Positions 1 through 7,542 are shown, counted from the stretch's first letter. The stretch: DNA of 15,352 bases from Lactovum sp047974165 (GCA_047974165.1 JBKECB010000083.1:1-15352); one strand, 5' to 3'. Made by a program: numbers and translations. Notes: generated by a model from the letters alone, not told the origin.

Positions 1-367
1 TTAATTTCATTTGACTAAAAGCTATAAAGCCATCAACAATCCAAGCAAGGCCTGTAAAAATACCTACAAAGATGAAAAGAAGGGCAGTTGATGCTGTTAA
101 ATTAACAAACATGAATAAACCGACAATAATATTAAGTGCTCCTAATATAAACTGACCAATACGAGAAAAACCACTCTCTACTGGCATTTTATAGGCATGC
201 CATAAAGTTAGAATACCTGTTAATAAAAAGGAAATTCCAACTAAAAGGCTTGCAATTTCAGCCGTTCTTCCTGGCCAAAGAAGAATTAAAAGGCCCATAA
301 TAACGGAAATAATACCCGTAACTCCTATTGTTTTACGAAGTTTTGTTGAAGACATTTCTGATAACAT
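1..367 (-). CDS. DUF308 (HdeD-like) small membrane protein, 3' end cut by window edge
   Basis: The frame from an ATG at 367 stays open to base 2 with no stop, giving 122 visible residues; the C-terminus lies outside the window. The protein is highly hydrophobic, with paired helices separated by short turns (for example TGIISVIMGLLILLWPGR near the N-terminus, then later segments ending in FIFVGIFTGLAWIVDGFIAF). This glycine-rich repeated two-helix layout with W-P-G-R and GLAWIVDG-like motifs is typical of DUF308/HdeD membrane proteins, usually about 170-190 residues, so roughly a third may be missing. A strong Shine-Dalgarno (AGGAGGA, bases 375-381) lies 7 bases before the ATG. It follows the AI-2E permease gene by 55 bases with no convincing terminator. 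In enterobacteria HdeD is linked to acid resistance; the role here is unknown. Confidence 0.8.
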   Translation of the reverse strand, partial: MLSEMSSTKLRKTIGVTGIISVIMGLLILLWPGRTAEIASLLVGISFLLTGILTLWHAYKMPVESGFSRIGQFILGALNIIVGLFMFVNLTASTALLFIFVGIFTGLAWIVDGFIAFSQMKL

Positions 368-422
368 GATGTTATCCTCCTTTATTTATATTTTGTTAGC
401 AATTTTAAAGTAGGAAGAATTT

Positions 423-1583
423 TTATTCCTCTAGAGACGAAGCAAAAAGTTTTGTTGTTTTTTCTAATTTTCTTTCCTGTTTTTTCCAGTAAATCTCAGC
501 ATAAAATTTTACAATTTCCTTAACAATGGCATACAGCGGAACTGCAATCACCATCCCAATAATTCCATACAAGGGACCAGCTACCATCATAAGAACCATC
601 ACTGTTAATGGATGAATCTGAACAGCATCACCAATAATCTTAGGCTGAATCAAATTGGCATCTATCTGCTGAACAACTAAAACATAAACAACTGCAATAG
701 CTGTTACAAGGGGACGCTCCCAAACTGTTGTTAATATTAAAGGAAGAACACCTACATAGGGCCCCACATAAGGAATAAGATTAAATATCGCAGCAATTAA
801 TGAGAATAGAAAAGCATAAGGAATGCCTAAAATCATATAAACGATCAAGGCTGCAAAGAAGATAATTGTAACATCTAAAATTGTACCCGTTACATAACGA
901 CCAATTAAATAATTAATCTTCTCAATCAAGCTTAATAAATTTTGTCTGTCATGACGAAGAAAACTCTGACGAATAAAAGGAACAAACTTTTCAGCATCCA
1001 TTAACATATAATATAAGAAAATCGGAATCATAATAATAATCATTACAAAATCTGCAATCACAGTCACAATAGAGCCAACACTTCCAGTTAATCCCTTTAA
1101 AATATTTTCTAGAATATTTGTATAAGAAATATTTAAACTTTCGAGTTGTTTATATAAATCTATTTTTTTAGCAAAATTCTGAAAGTCAGATTCTTTAATA
1201 ATCTTATCTAACCAAAGTTGTTGTTCTGATAAATTAGAGATACTTGAGTTGATAAGAGAGGTCAACTGGCTAATAATTTTAGGTAAAAATGAAGCTAAAA
1301 TCAGTGAAATTCCAAGAAAGGAAATAATAAATATTAACCAGATAGCTAAACTTTTTTTCATTTTAAACTTCTCCTCCATAAAATAAAGGATCGGCTTAAA
1401 TACATAATAAAGAAAACCAGCAATAAGGAAGGGAATTAAAACCATTGAAATTAATGTCTTTATTGGAACAAATAAGAAAGATATTTTTGTCAATAAAAAT
1501 ATGAAGAAAGCAAGTAAAACAAGTATTGCCGAGATAATTAATAATTGTAAAAGTTCTGAAGAGAGCTTATTTTTTTTCAACAT
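423..1583 (-). CDS. AI-2E family transporter (putative permease)
   Basis: A 386-residue polytopic membrane protein of the AI-2E transporter family (PF01594, which includes B. subtilis YueF/YdbI-like proteins). Visible hydrophobic segments lie near residues 11-31, 36-66, 79-100, 166-195 and several between 233 and 360. A soluble stretch of about 65 residues (100-165) follows the third segment, as expected for the family. The conserved proline/glycine motif IPYVGPYVG (270-278) and the C-terminal block QQIDANLIQPKIIGDAVQIHP (305-325) with a following GPLYGIIGM are clear family markers. Substrates vary in this family (AI-2 export, Na+/H+ antiport have been reported for members), so none is assigned. 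An AGAAGG Shine-Dalgarno precedes the ATG. It begins 17 bases after pdxK and probably belongs to the truA-pdxK transcript. Confidence 0.88.
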   Translation of the reverse strand: MLKKNKLSSELLQLLIISAILVLLAFFIFLLTKISFLFVPIKTLISMVLIPFLIAGFLYYVFKPILYFMEEKFKMKKSLAIWLIFIISFLGISLILASFLPKIISQLTSLINSSISNLSEQQLWLDKIIKESDFQNFAKKIDLYKQLESLNISYTNILENILKGLTGSVGSIVTVIADFVMIIIMIPIFLYYMLMDAEKFVPFIRQSFLRHDRQNLLSLIEKINYLIGRYVTGTILDVTIIFFAALIVYMILGIPYAFLFSLIAAIFNLIPYVGPYVGVLPLILTTVWERPLVTAIAVVYVLVVQQIDANLIQPKIIGDAVQIHPLTVMVLMMVAGPLYGIIGMVIAVPLYAIVKEIVKFYAEIYWKKQERKLEKTTKLFASSLEE

Positions 1584-1600
1584 ATAAACCTTCTAAATTA

Positions 1601-2410
1601 TCATTTTTTATATAAAGCTTGCTCAAAGTTAACTCCGTAACGCTTATCAGCAGTCTTATCTGTTTTCTTAATAGCTGATACTACAAAATCACAAGCAAAT
1701 TGACTGGCTTCCAACAAACTTTTGCCATTTGCCCACTCAGCAGTTAAGACAGAGCCAAAAATATCACCCGTTCCATGATAAGAGTCTGGCATTTTTTCAG
1801 CCATTGCATACTCAATATCTCCACTTTCATAAATAACTGCAGCACCAATTTTTTTATCATCAAAACTCACTCCTGTAATGACAATATTTTTAACTCCTTC
1901 ATTTTGTAAATTACTTGCTAAATCTTCGATAAAGTCTTTACTAATTTCTTTAGGATAAGCAGTATCTGTTAATAGACAAGCTTCTGTAATATTAGGAATT
2001 AATAAGTCTGCAAAAGATAAGACTTTTTTCATACGTTCAACATAAAGTTGATCAAAGATAGGATAAATTTCACCATTATCTGCCATTACTGGGTCAATAA
2101 TAGCAAACTTTCCATAGCGCTGAATAACTTCTTCTAAAAGATCTAACTGATCAGCACTTGCCATAAATCCACTATAGACAGCATTAAACTCTAAATCTAA
2201 TGGCTCCCAAGCTTCTAAAATTTTCTTCATCTCACTAGTTAAATCTAAGTAAGTAAAATCTTTAAATCCACCTGTATGTGTTGAAAGTAAAGCCGTTGGC
2301 AACAAACGACACTCTACTCCAAACGCACTAATAATCGGTAATGCAACTGTAAGAGAACAACGTCCAACACAAGAAATATCATGAACTGCTAATATATTTC
2401 TATTCTTCAT
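1601..2410 (-). CDS. pdxK: pyridoxine/pyridoxamine kinase, PfkB/ThiD-like fold
   Basis: A 269-residue kinase of the pyridoxal kinase type within the ribokinase superfamily. It phosphorylates B6 vitamers with ATP to feed the PLP pool. Seen: the N-terminal substrate region HDISCVGRCSLTVALPI (10-26), YSGFMAS (79-85), the DPVMADNG motif (106-113), the PNITEA motif (139-144) and the anion-hole/catalytic GTGD (213-216, Asp216 as base). The HDxS-x-GRCSL start and the DNGEIYP sequence favour PLP-salvage kinases over HMP-phosphate kinase ThiD, although the families overlap and the exact vitamer cannot be told from sequence. The start overlaps the truA end by 11 bases, with a Shine-Dalgarno AAGGAAGTG inside truA, so translation is likely coupled to truA. 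The truA-pdxK pairing is common in streptococci and lactococci. Confidence 0.9.
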   Translation of the reverse strand: MKNRNILAVHDISCVGRCSLTVALPIISAFGVECRLLPTALLSTHTGGFKDFTYLDLTSEMKKILEAWEPLDLEFNAVYSGFMASADQLDLLEEVIQRYGKFAIIDPVMADNGEIYPIFDQLYVERMKKVLSFADLLIPNITEACLLTDTAYPKEISKDFIEDLASNLQNEGVKNIVITGVSFDDKKIGAAVIYESGDIEYAMAEKMPDSYHGTGDIFGSVLTAEWANGKSLLEASQFACDFVVSAIKKTDKTADKRYGVNFEQALYKK

Positions 2411-3149
2411 TATAAATCACTTCCTTTAAGTACAGTCCCTCAGGATGAGCTGTTGGACCTGCGTATTTTCTATCTCTCGTTGAGAGTATTTTATCTATTT
2501 GTTCGACTGGCATTTTTCCATTACCAATCTTGATGAGTGTTCCCACCATATTACGTACTTGCTTGTAAAGAAAACCATTCCCTCGAAAACTTATTTTAAG
2601 ACTTGTTTCATCATATCTTTCAATTTGAGCTTGAGAAATAATCCTTACCTTATCTTCTACCGAGCTACCCTGAGCTGTAAATCCTGTAAAATCATACTCT
2701 CCTACAAGTTGGCGGATCGCCTCTTGCATTTTTTCAAAATCTAAAGGGTATCTAAACCAAGCTTGACTTCTCCGTTTAAAAGGACTTCGGCTGTAAGAAT
2801 TATCTAAAAGATAATCATAAATTTTTTCATGTTTTGAAAATCTTGCATGAAAATCTTCTGAAACTTCTTCAAGCTTCCAAACAGAAATATCTGCAGCTGT
2901 CTGAGTATCTAACGCAAAGCGAATTCGCTCTACTGGACGCTCATCATCCATATCAAAGTGCAAGACTTGTCCATAAGCATGAACCCCTGCATCAGTCCTA
3001 CCTGAGCCTTGTATTTTCACTTGCCGTCCAGAATGAATACGTGTTAAGACCGACTCTATTTCTGACTGAACAGTTCTTAAATGAGGCTGTTCTTGAAAGC
3101 CTGCAAAGTCAGTTCCGTCATAAGCAATTGTCGCTTTAAATCTTTTCAT
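2400..3149 (-). CDS. truA: tRNA pseudouridine(38-40) synthase TruA
   Basis: A 249-residue protein, full family length. TruA converts uridines 38-40 of the tRNA anticodon arm to pseudouridine in the cytosol. Seen: the N-terminal AYDGTDFAGFQEQP (9-22), the catalytic motif GSGRTDAGVHAYGQV (48-62) with Asp53 as nucleophile, the FHARFS motif, and the C-terminal FLYKQVRNMVGTLIKIG block. The stop (TAG, 2400-2402) lies inside the start region of pdxK. No Shine-Dalgarno is visible before the ATG. Instead an extended -10 element ends only 5 bases upstream, so the message is probably leaderless or nearly so. The N-terminus MKRFKATIAYDGT matches the usual family start, which argues against a downstream start. 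Confidence 0.96.
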   Translation of the reverse strand: MKRFKATIAYDGTDFAGFQEQPHLRTVQSEIESVLTRIHSGRQVKIQGSGRTDAGVHAYGQVLHFDMDDERPVERIRFALDTQTAADISVWKLEEVSEDFHARFSKHEKIYDYLLDNSYSRSPFKRRSQAWFRYPLDFEKMQEAIRQLVGEYDFTGFTAQGSSVEDKVRIISQAQIERYDETSLKISFRGNGFLYKQVRNMVGTLIKIGNGKMPVEQIDKILSTRDRKYAGPTAHPEGLYLKEVIYNEE

Positions 3150-3154
3150 AATTT

Positions 3155-3163
3155 ATTATAGCA
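3155..3163 (-). promoter_or_regulatory. extended -10 promoter of truA
   Basis: On the minus strand the sequence is TGCTATAAT, a consensus extended -10, followed by AAATT and the truA ATG. No good -35 is seen at 17 bp (CAAATA). Transcription would start at or within a base or two of the ATG. A 17-bp stretch around it (3152-3168) is identical to the one before ylxM. Confidence 0.7.
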
Positions 3164-3208
3164 AATCTCTATTAAAATATTTGTTTAGAATGCTTGGCTT
3201 TTACTTTA

Positions 3209-4171
3209 TTATTCTTTCCCTAGTGATGAAACAAGTTGAGAAAATAACTTATTTTTCTTTGTCAGTGTTTTTATTTGTGTTAACATTGACATTGCTAGCT
3301 CTGCTGTTTCTTGACCCTTTTCAATTAAGTCTAAATAAAAGTTGTCTTCTACAACTAAAATTTCTCCTTTTTCATTTATCTGTAATTCACCAAAATCATG
3401 TGAGCGTGTATCTATAAGCGTTGTCTCTAAAGTAAAAGGAACAATATACTTCACTCTCCCTAACTGTTCTTGAAAGGGCTTCTCACGATTTACCATACTT
3501 ATAATATCAAAAGGATTAATATAATAAATAATTTTTTCAGAGATTCTTTCAATCTGCTCCTTAGAACAAGACATCTTTTCTAAACTCTCCCAGCAGTCAG
3601 GCCCATTAAAAAGAACAAGACGACGAATTACTTTAAGTTCTTCTTCTGTTAATTCAGCCAAAGCTTGAACAGCAACAATACTCCCTAAAGAATGACCTGT
3701 AATATCTAAATAAGCTTCTTTTGTTTTTTCTTTGATTTCTTTAATATTTTCTTGTAACACATGCTTAGCTATTTTAGCTTGTGGGATATAAGCGACTTTT
3801 AAAGCAAAATTTGCATTATTCATTAACCAATCATTCATATGATCAAACTTTATAGGATCACTTCCTCGAATTGCCAGATAACATTTTTCTGTTTCACGAT
3901 TAAGCTCTAAAGTTTCTGTCAAGAAATAAGCATTAAACCCAGTTTTCTCATCTGTCAGTGTCTGATTTAAGTCTGCTTGAAGATAAAGTTTACCCCCATT
4001 TACTAATTTCTCAGCTCCATATTTTTGAGAATAATCAATTAATTCTACCTTACATACTGCTTTTTCTTGATGATCTGGAAAACTTATAGGGCGACCTCTA
4101 TAAGCTGATTGTGACATATTAGCATAAATATTGGCATAATTCGTAAGATCATTAAATTTATATAAAGACAT
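3209..4171 (-). CDS. Mbeg1-like (DUF2974) alpha/beta-hydrolase, lipase-fold, cytosolic
   Basis: A 320-residue alpha/beta-hydrolase. Seen: the nucleophile elbow GHSLG (159-163, Ser161) preceded by LDIT, the strand motif CYLAIRGSDP (97-106), and candidate triad partners Asp222 in YINPFDIIS and His258 in DTRSHDFGE. The spacing fits the lipase class-3-like DUF2974/Mbeg1 family common in Lactobacillales. No signal peptide or membrane helix is visible, so a cytosolic enzyme is expected. Substrate is unknown; lipid or ester hydrolysis is inferred from the fold only. It has its own extended -10 promoter, placed directly against the glmS terminator, and a good GGGAG-type ribosome site. No terminator is seen in the 59 bases before truA, so readthrough into truA is possible. 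Confidence 0.8.
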   Translation of the reverse strand: MSLYKFNDLTNYANIYANMSQSAYRGRPISFPDHQEKAVCKVELIDYSQKYGAEKLVNGGKLYLQADLNQTLTDEKTGFNAYFLTETLELNRETEKCYLAIRGSDPIKFDHMNDWLMNNANFALKVAYIPQAKIAKHVLQENIKEIKEKTKEAYLDITGHSLGSIVAVQALAELTEEELKVIRRLVLFNGPDCWESLEKMSCSKEQIERISEKIIYYINPFDIISMVNREKPFQEQLGRVKYIVPFTLETTLIDTRSHDFGELQINEKGEILVVEDNFYLDLIEKGQETAELAMSMLTQIKTLTKKNKLFSQLVSSLGKE

Positions 4172-4197
4172 CCTTTCTCCCTTCTCATCTTTGGATT

Positions 4198-4206
4198 ATT
4201 ATAACA
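4198..4206 (-). promoter_or_regulatory. extended -10 promoter of the lipase-fold gene
   Basis: Minus-strand TGTTATAAT, ending 26 bases before the ATG at 4171. The leader carries GAAGGGAGAAAGG. The expected -35 position falls within the glmS terminator hairpin and has no consensus hexamer, so the element relies on the TG extension. Confidence 0.7.
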
Positions 4207-4227
4207 AAAAATCGCTAAATAAAGCGA
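4206..4227 (-). terminator. intrinsic terminator of glmS
   Basis: On the minus strand TCGCT-TTATTT-AGCGA forms a 5-bp GC-containing stem with a 6-base loop, followed by six T (4211-4206). It begins 9 bases after the glmS stop. The final T of the tract is also the T of the next promoter's TG element. Confidence 0.8.
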
Positions 4228-4235
4228 CTTTTTTA

Positions 4236-6053
4236 TTATTCAACAGTAACAGCTTTTGCTAAATTCCTTGGCTTATCAACATCTAAACCACGTTGTAAAG
4301 AAGTTTCGTAAGCAATTAACTGAGTTGGGATAATCATCGAAATAGCTGAAAGATAAGGGTGGACAGAGTCGACAATAATATCATCACCTTCACGTGCCAA
4401 AGCTTCTTCTACAATTGTAATTACAGAAGCACCACGTGCAACAGTCTCCATTAAATTTCCACGTGTATGGGCTGCAACTTCTTCATTACTAGAAATCAAT
4501 GCCAATACTGGAGTTCCAGTTTCAATCAGACTAATTGTTCCATGTTTAAGCTCCCCTGCAGCAAATCCTTCACACTGAACATACGAGATTTCTTTTAATT
4601 TTAAACTTGCCTCAATAGCAACATAATAATCTTGCTTACGACCAATATAAAAAGCATTCCTTGTTTCTAAAAGAGAATTTTTTACTATCTTAGCAATCTT
4701 TTCTTTATTTGAAAGACTTGATTCTATAGATTGAGCCACTAGTGAAAGTTCCTTAACTAAATTAAATTCTTTAGCTTTTAGGTTATTTTTAGATTCTCCT
4801 ACTGCCTTAGCTAAAAAGGCAAGACAGGCAATTTGACCTGTATAAGCTTTTGTTGAAGCTACTGCAATTTCTGGACCAGCACCAATTAAAAGTGTATGAC
4901 TTGCTTCCCTAGAAAGCGTTGAACCTGGAACATTTGTTACTGTTAAAGAAGGAAAATTCATCTCATTTACTTTTACTAAAACTTGTCTTGAATCCGCTGT
5001 TTCACCTGACTGACTCAGAAAAATAAAGAAAGGTTTTTTTGAAAGTAATGGCATCCCATAGCCCCACTCACTTGCCAGTCCCAACTCTACAGGGATATTT
5101 GTCATTTCTTCTAGCATTAACTTTGAAGCTAGTCCTGCATGATAAGAAGTTCCGGCTGCAATAATATATAAACGATCTGCTTCTTGGACAGCTTTTACAA
5201 TGTTAGAATCAACAACTACATCACCAGAAGAATCTCCATAAGTTTGAATCAAGCGACGCATTACAGCTGGTTGCTCATCAATTTCCTTCAACATATAAAA
5301 AGGATAGGTACCTTTTGCAATATCTGTTAGATCAAGCTCTGCAAGATAACTTTCTCTTTCAACACTATTTCCTTGTTCATCTTGAATAGTTACACTACTT
5401 GCAGTTAAGATAACTAATTCTTTATCTTGAATTTCCATAAAATTATTTGTTTCACGAATCATCGCCATTGCGTCAGAACAAATAACATTGTAACCATCTG
5501 CTAAACCAATCAAAAGTGGTGATTTATTTTTAGCAACATAGAGCGTTTCAGTTTCTAATCGATCCATTAAAGCAAAAGCATAACTTCCTTTAATAATAGA
5601 TAAAGCTTTTTTAAATGCTTCTAAGGTTGACATTTTTTCTTCTTCAGCAAATTTTGCAATTAAATGTACTGCAATCTCTGAATCTGTCTGTCCTTTAAAC
5701 TGATTATTTGCTAAATATTCCTCACGAATTTCAAGGAAATTTTCAATTACACCATTATGAACAAGTACAAAACGTCCACTTGTTGAACTATGAGGATGGG
5801 CATTAGCTTCTGTGGGTTTTCCATGAGTTGCCCATCGGGTATGTCCAATCCCTACATTCCCTTCTAAATCATCCTCTAATTTATCTTCTAAATCACGAAT
5901 ACGACCAATTGCCTTCACAAGTTTAGAATTTCCATTAGGATGACTGATAAATATTCCAGCTGAATCATAACCACGGTATTCTAATTTCTCTAGTCCTTGT
6001 ATCAGAATATCCTTTGCATTAGGATGACCGATAACACCTACAATTCCACACAT
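4236..6053 (-). CDS. glmS: glutamine--fructose-6-phosphate aminotransferase (isomerizing)
   Basis: A 605-residue enzyme, full family length, making glucosamine-6-phosphate from fructose-6-phosphate and glutamine. This is the entry step to peptidoglycan amino sugars. The N-terminal glutaminase has Cys2 as nucleophile after Met removal (MCGIVGVIG), HTRWATHG (71-78), HNGVIEN (99-105) and GQTDSE (121-126). Two SIS isomerase domains follow, roughly 285-425 (AAGTSYHAG, LSQSGETADS) and 455-590 (KLKEISYVQCEGFAAGELKHG). The C-terminal tail KPRNLAKAVTVE is diagnostic. The ribosome site is weak (AGAAAAGAG). It is a single-gene transcript: own promoter upstream, terminator downstream. Two identical operator-like sequences flank the promoter, consistent with repression by the NagR-like regulator encoded at 12199-12903. 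The 130-base upstream gap is too short to hold a glmS ribozyme leader. Confidence 0.97.
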   Translation of the reverse strand: MCGIVGVIGHPNAKDILIQGLEKLEYRGYDSAGIFISHPNGNSKLVKAIGRIRDLEDKLEDDLEGNVGIGHTRWATHGKPTEANAHPHSSTSGRFVLVHNGVIENFLEIREEYLANNQFKGQTDSEIAVHLIAKFAEEEKMSTLEAFKKALSIIKGSYAFALMDRLETETLYVAKNKSPLLIGLADGYNVICSDAMAMIRETNNFMEIQDKELVILTASSVTIQDEQGNSVERESYLAELDLTDIAKGTYPFYMLKEIDEQPAVMRRLIQTYGDSSGDVVVDSNIVKAVQEADRLYIIAAGTSYHAGLASKLMLEEMTNIPVELGLASEWGYGMPLLSKKPFFIFLSQSGETADSRQVLVKVNEMNFPSLTVTNVPGSTLSREASHTLLIGAGPEIAVASTKAYTGQIACLAFLAKAVGESKNNLKAKEFNLVKELSLVAQSIESSLSNKEKIAKIVKNSLLETRNAFYIGRKQDYYVAIEASLKLKEISYVQCEGFAAGELKHGTISLIETGTPVLALISSNEEVAAHTRGNLMETVARGASVITIVEEALAREGDDIIVDSVHPYLSAISMIIPTQLIAYETSLQRGLDVDKPRNLAKAVTVE

Positions 6054-6069
6054 ATTTTCTCTTTTCTAA

Positions 6070-6086
6070 AAATTGGTATAGTTCAA
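6070..6086 (-). promoter_or_regulatory. putative NagR (dre-type) operator, promoter-proximal copy
   Basis: The plus-strand sequence AAATTGGTATAGTTCAA occurs here and again exactly 90 bp away at 6160. It is an imperfect palindrome (TTG...TA...CAA) whose TGGTATAG core resembles the operators of HutC-type GntR regulators NagR/YvoA. This copy lies in the glmS leader downstream of the predicted transcription start, a position suited to a roadblock. Confidence 0.65.
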
Positions 6087-6114
6087 TTTTATTATAATTA
6101 AACCTACAATAATC

Positions 6115-6143
6115 ATTGTAATACTTATACTTCACTTTGTCAA
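6115..6143 (-). promoter_or_regulatory. glmS promoter, near-consensus sigma-A type
   Basis: On the minus strand a perfect -35 TTGACA (6143-6138) is followed by a 17-bp spacer and -10 TACAAT (6120-6115). The predicted start near 6108 leaves a leader of about 55 bases. A second possible -10 (TATAAT, 6096-6091) has no matching -35. Confidence 0.85.
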
Positions 6144-6159
6144 CACATAAGATTATTTT

Positions 6160-6176
6160 AAATTGGTATAGTTCAA
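6160..6176 (-). promoter_or_regulatory. putative NagR (dre-type) operator, upstream copy
   Basis: The second copy of the 17-base sequence AAATTGGTATAGTTCAA starts 17 bases upstream of the glmS -35 and only 7 bases past the rluD stop. The two copies bracket the promoter in the same orientation, 90 bp apart, which would allow looping or cooperative repression by a dimeric regulator. Confidence 0.65.
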
Positions 6177-6183
6177 AAAGCTC

Positions 6184-7083
6184 TTAGGACTTTCTTAATT
6201 TATTCAGTTGTTCTTGAAAAACTGATGGAAGATCTACTTGAAACTCTAGATATTCTCCTGTTCTCGGATGGATAAGACCTAACATTTCTGCATGAAGGAA
6301 CTGCCCTTTATTAGGAGTTAGAGTCTTTGTTGGTCCATATAAACTATCAGCTGCTAGTGGATGACCGATATAAGCCATATGTACACGAATTTGATGTGTT
6401 CTTCCTGTCTCAAGCTCTAAAGATACAAAACTATAATTTCCATACCTTTCCAATACTTCAAAATGTGTCCGTGCTGCCTTTCCATCAGCAATAACTGCCT
6501 GACGTTGACGATTTTTAGGATCACGACCAGTTGGTGCTTCTATCAGTCCCTTATCATTTTTTATATCCCCATGAACAATTGCCAAGTAACGACGTTTATT
6601 TGTCTTGGCTTTTAATTGTCCAGCAAGTGACTCATGAGCTTTATCATTTTTAGCAATCATCAACAAGCCACTCGTATCTTTATCAATTCGATGAACAATA
6701 CCAGGACGAATACATCCATTTATTCCAGATAAATCCTTAATATGATACATCAAAGCATTGACTAAAGTTCCTGAATCATGACCAACTGATGGGTGTACCA
6801 CCATTCCTTGAGCTTTATTGATAATCGCAATATCCTCATCTTCATAAACAATATCTAGAGGCAACTCTTCTGCTAAAATATCTAAAACTTCAGTTTTAGG
6901 AATTTCAAAATCTATCTGATCCGCTAACTTAACCTTATATTTTGCTTTTTTTATCTCAGTATTTACTCTCACCTTATCCTCACGAATTAATTCCGTTAAA
7001 AGACTTCGTGATAAATTAGTCATATTCGATAAGGCTTTATCCAAACGAAGACCCACATTTTTTTCATCAATAATTACTTGCAT
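6184..7083 (-). CDS. rluD: RluA/RluD family 23S rRNA pseudouridine synthase
   Basis: A 299-residue protein with an N-terminal S4 RNA-binding domain (about residues 12-60, LDKALSNMTNLSRSLLTELIREDKVRVN) and a pseudouridine synthase domain (about 75-290). The catalytic motif HRIDKDTSGLLMIAK (131-145) places the nucleophile at Asp134. Also seen: INKAQGMVVHPSVGH and the RTHQIRVHMAYIGHPLAADSLYG block (228-250). This architecture matches B. subtilis YlyB and E. coli RluD, which modify large-subunit rRNA; the exact uridines in this organism are not deducible. It starts 3 bases after lspA, with a ribosome site inside lspA, and lspA-rluD is a conserved Firmicutes pair. No terminator is visible before glmS, so some readthrough through the upstream operator is possible. 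Confidence 0.92.
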   Translation of the reverse strand: MQVIIDEKNVGLRLDKALSNMTNLSRSLLTELIREDKVRVNTEIKKAKYKVKLADQIDFEIPKTEVLDILAEELPLDIVYEDEDIAIINKAQGMVVHPSVGHDSGTLVNALMYHIKDLSGINGCIRPGIVHRIDKDTSGLLMIAKNDKAHESLAGQLKAKTNKRRYLAIVHGDIKNDKGLIEAPTGRDPKNRQRQAVIADGKAARTHFEVLERYGNYSFVSLELETGRTHQIRVHMAYIGHPLAADSLYGPTKTLTPNKGQFLHAEMLGLIHPRTGEYLEFQVDLPSVFQEQLNKLRKS

Positions 7084-7086
7084 TAT

Positions 7087-7536
7087 TTACTCTTCTTTCT
7101 CTAATAAAATGGATAACATTAAAACTGAAAAACCAATAAAGAGATAGATATCAGCCAAGTTAAAAATTGCAAAATTTATAAACTCTGTCTGAAACATATC
7201 TACAACAAAGCCCTGCCGGAGTCGATCTATCCAGTTCCCTAAAGCTCCAGCTATAATCAAACTAATCGCTAAATTATAATTTAATATTTTATATCTCTTC
7301 CATAAAAAATAAAAAGCTATTGCCAAAGCTAAAGGTGTCAAAATATTAAAAATCCACTGCTGTCCTTCTAAAATCGACCAGGCAGCCCCATAATTTTTTA
7401 AATAAGTTAAACTCATAACTTTAGGAATAAATTCTTTTGTTTCATTTAAATCAAAAGAACTGACAACCCAAAATTTTAAAAATTGATCAGATAAAATTCC
7501 AAAAATAATAATAAAGGCCGAAAAAATTTTCTTCAT
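7087..7536 (-). CDS. lspA: lipoprotein signal peptidase (signal peptidase II)
   Basis: A 149-residue polytopic aspartyl protease of the cytoplasmic membrane that cleaves prolipoproteins before the lipidated cysteine. Four membrane segments are visible, near residues 3-24, 58-80, 86-105 and 123-146. Family motifs are present in order: SDQ (16-18), KNYGAAWSI (47-55), GALGNWIDRLRQGFVVDMF (97-115) and FAIFNLADI (122-130). Asp113 and Asp129 are the catalytic pair by family knowledge. There is no Shine-Dalgarno: the ATG sits 6 bases after an extended -10, so a leaderless message is likely. The next gene is rluD, 3 bases on. Confidence 0.96.
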   Translation of the reverse strand: MKKIFSAFIIIFGILSDQFLKFWVVSSFDLNETKEFIPKVMSLTYLKNYGAAWSILEGQQWIFNILTPLALAIAFYFLWKRYKILNYNLAISLIIAGALGNWIDRLRQGFVVDMFQTEFINFAIFNLADIYLFIGFSVLMLSILLEKEE

Positions 7537-7542
7537 TTGAAT

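Noticed and set aside
400..426. Possible terminator after the AI-2E gene (AGGAA ... TTCCT)
   Set aside because: Only 5 bp of AT-rich stem with a 9-base loop and no T tract, so too weak to report.
2499..3139. Plus-strand open frames opposite truA (2499-2744 and 2834-3139)
   Set aside because: Truncated, low-complexity translations fully inside truA on the other strand, with no ribosome site and no family features.
3150..3208. Terminator between the lipase-fold gene and truA
   Set aside because: No stem followed by T tract found on the minus strand, only the truA promoter.
3181..3417. Plus-strand open frame of 78 codons, hydrophobic
   Set aside because: Mostly opposite the lipase-fold gene's C-terminus; its hydrophobicity comes from T-rich antisense of Lys/Glu codons, and no Shine-Dalgarno precedes it.
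6054..6183. glmS ribozyme
   Set aside because: The gap is too short and is occupied by a clear promoter and repeats; no ribozyme core could be recognised.
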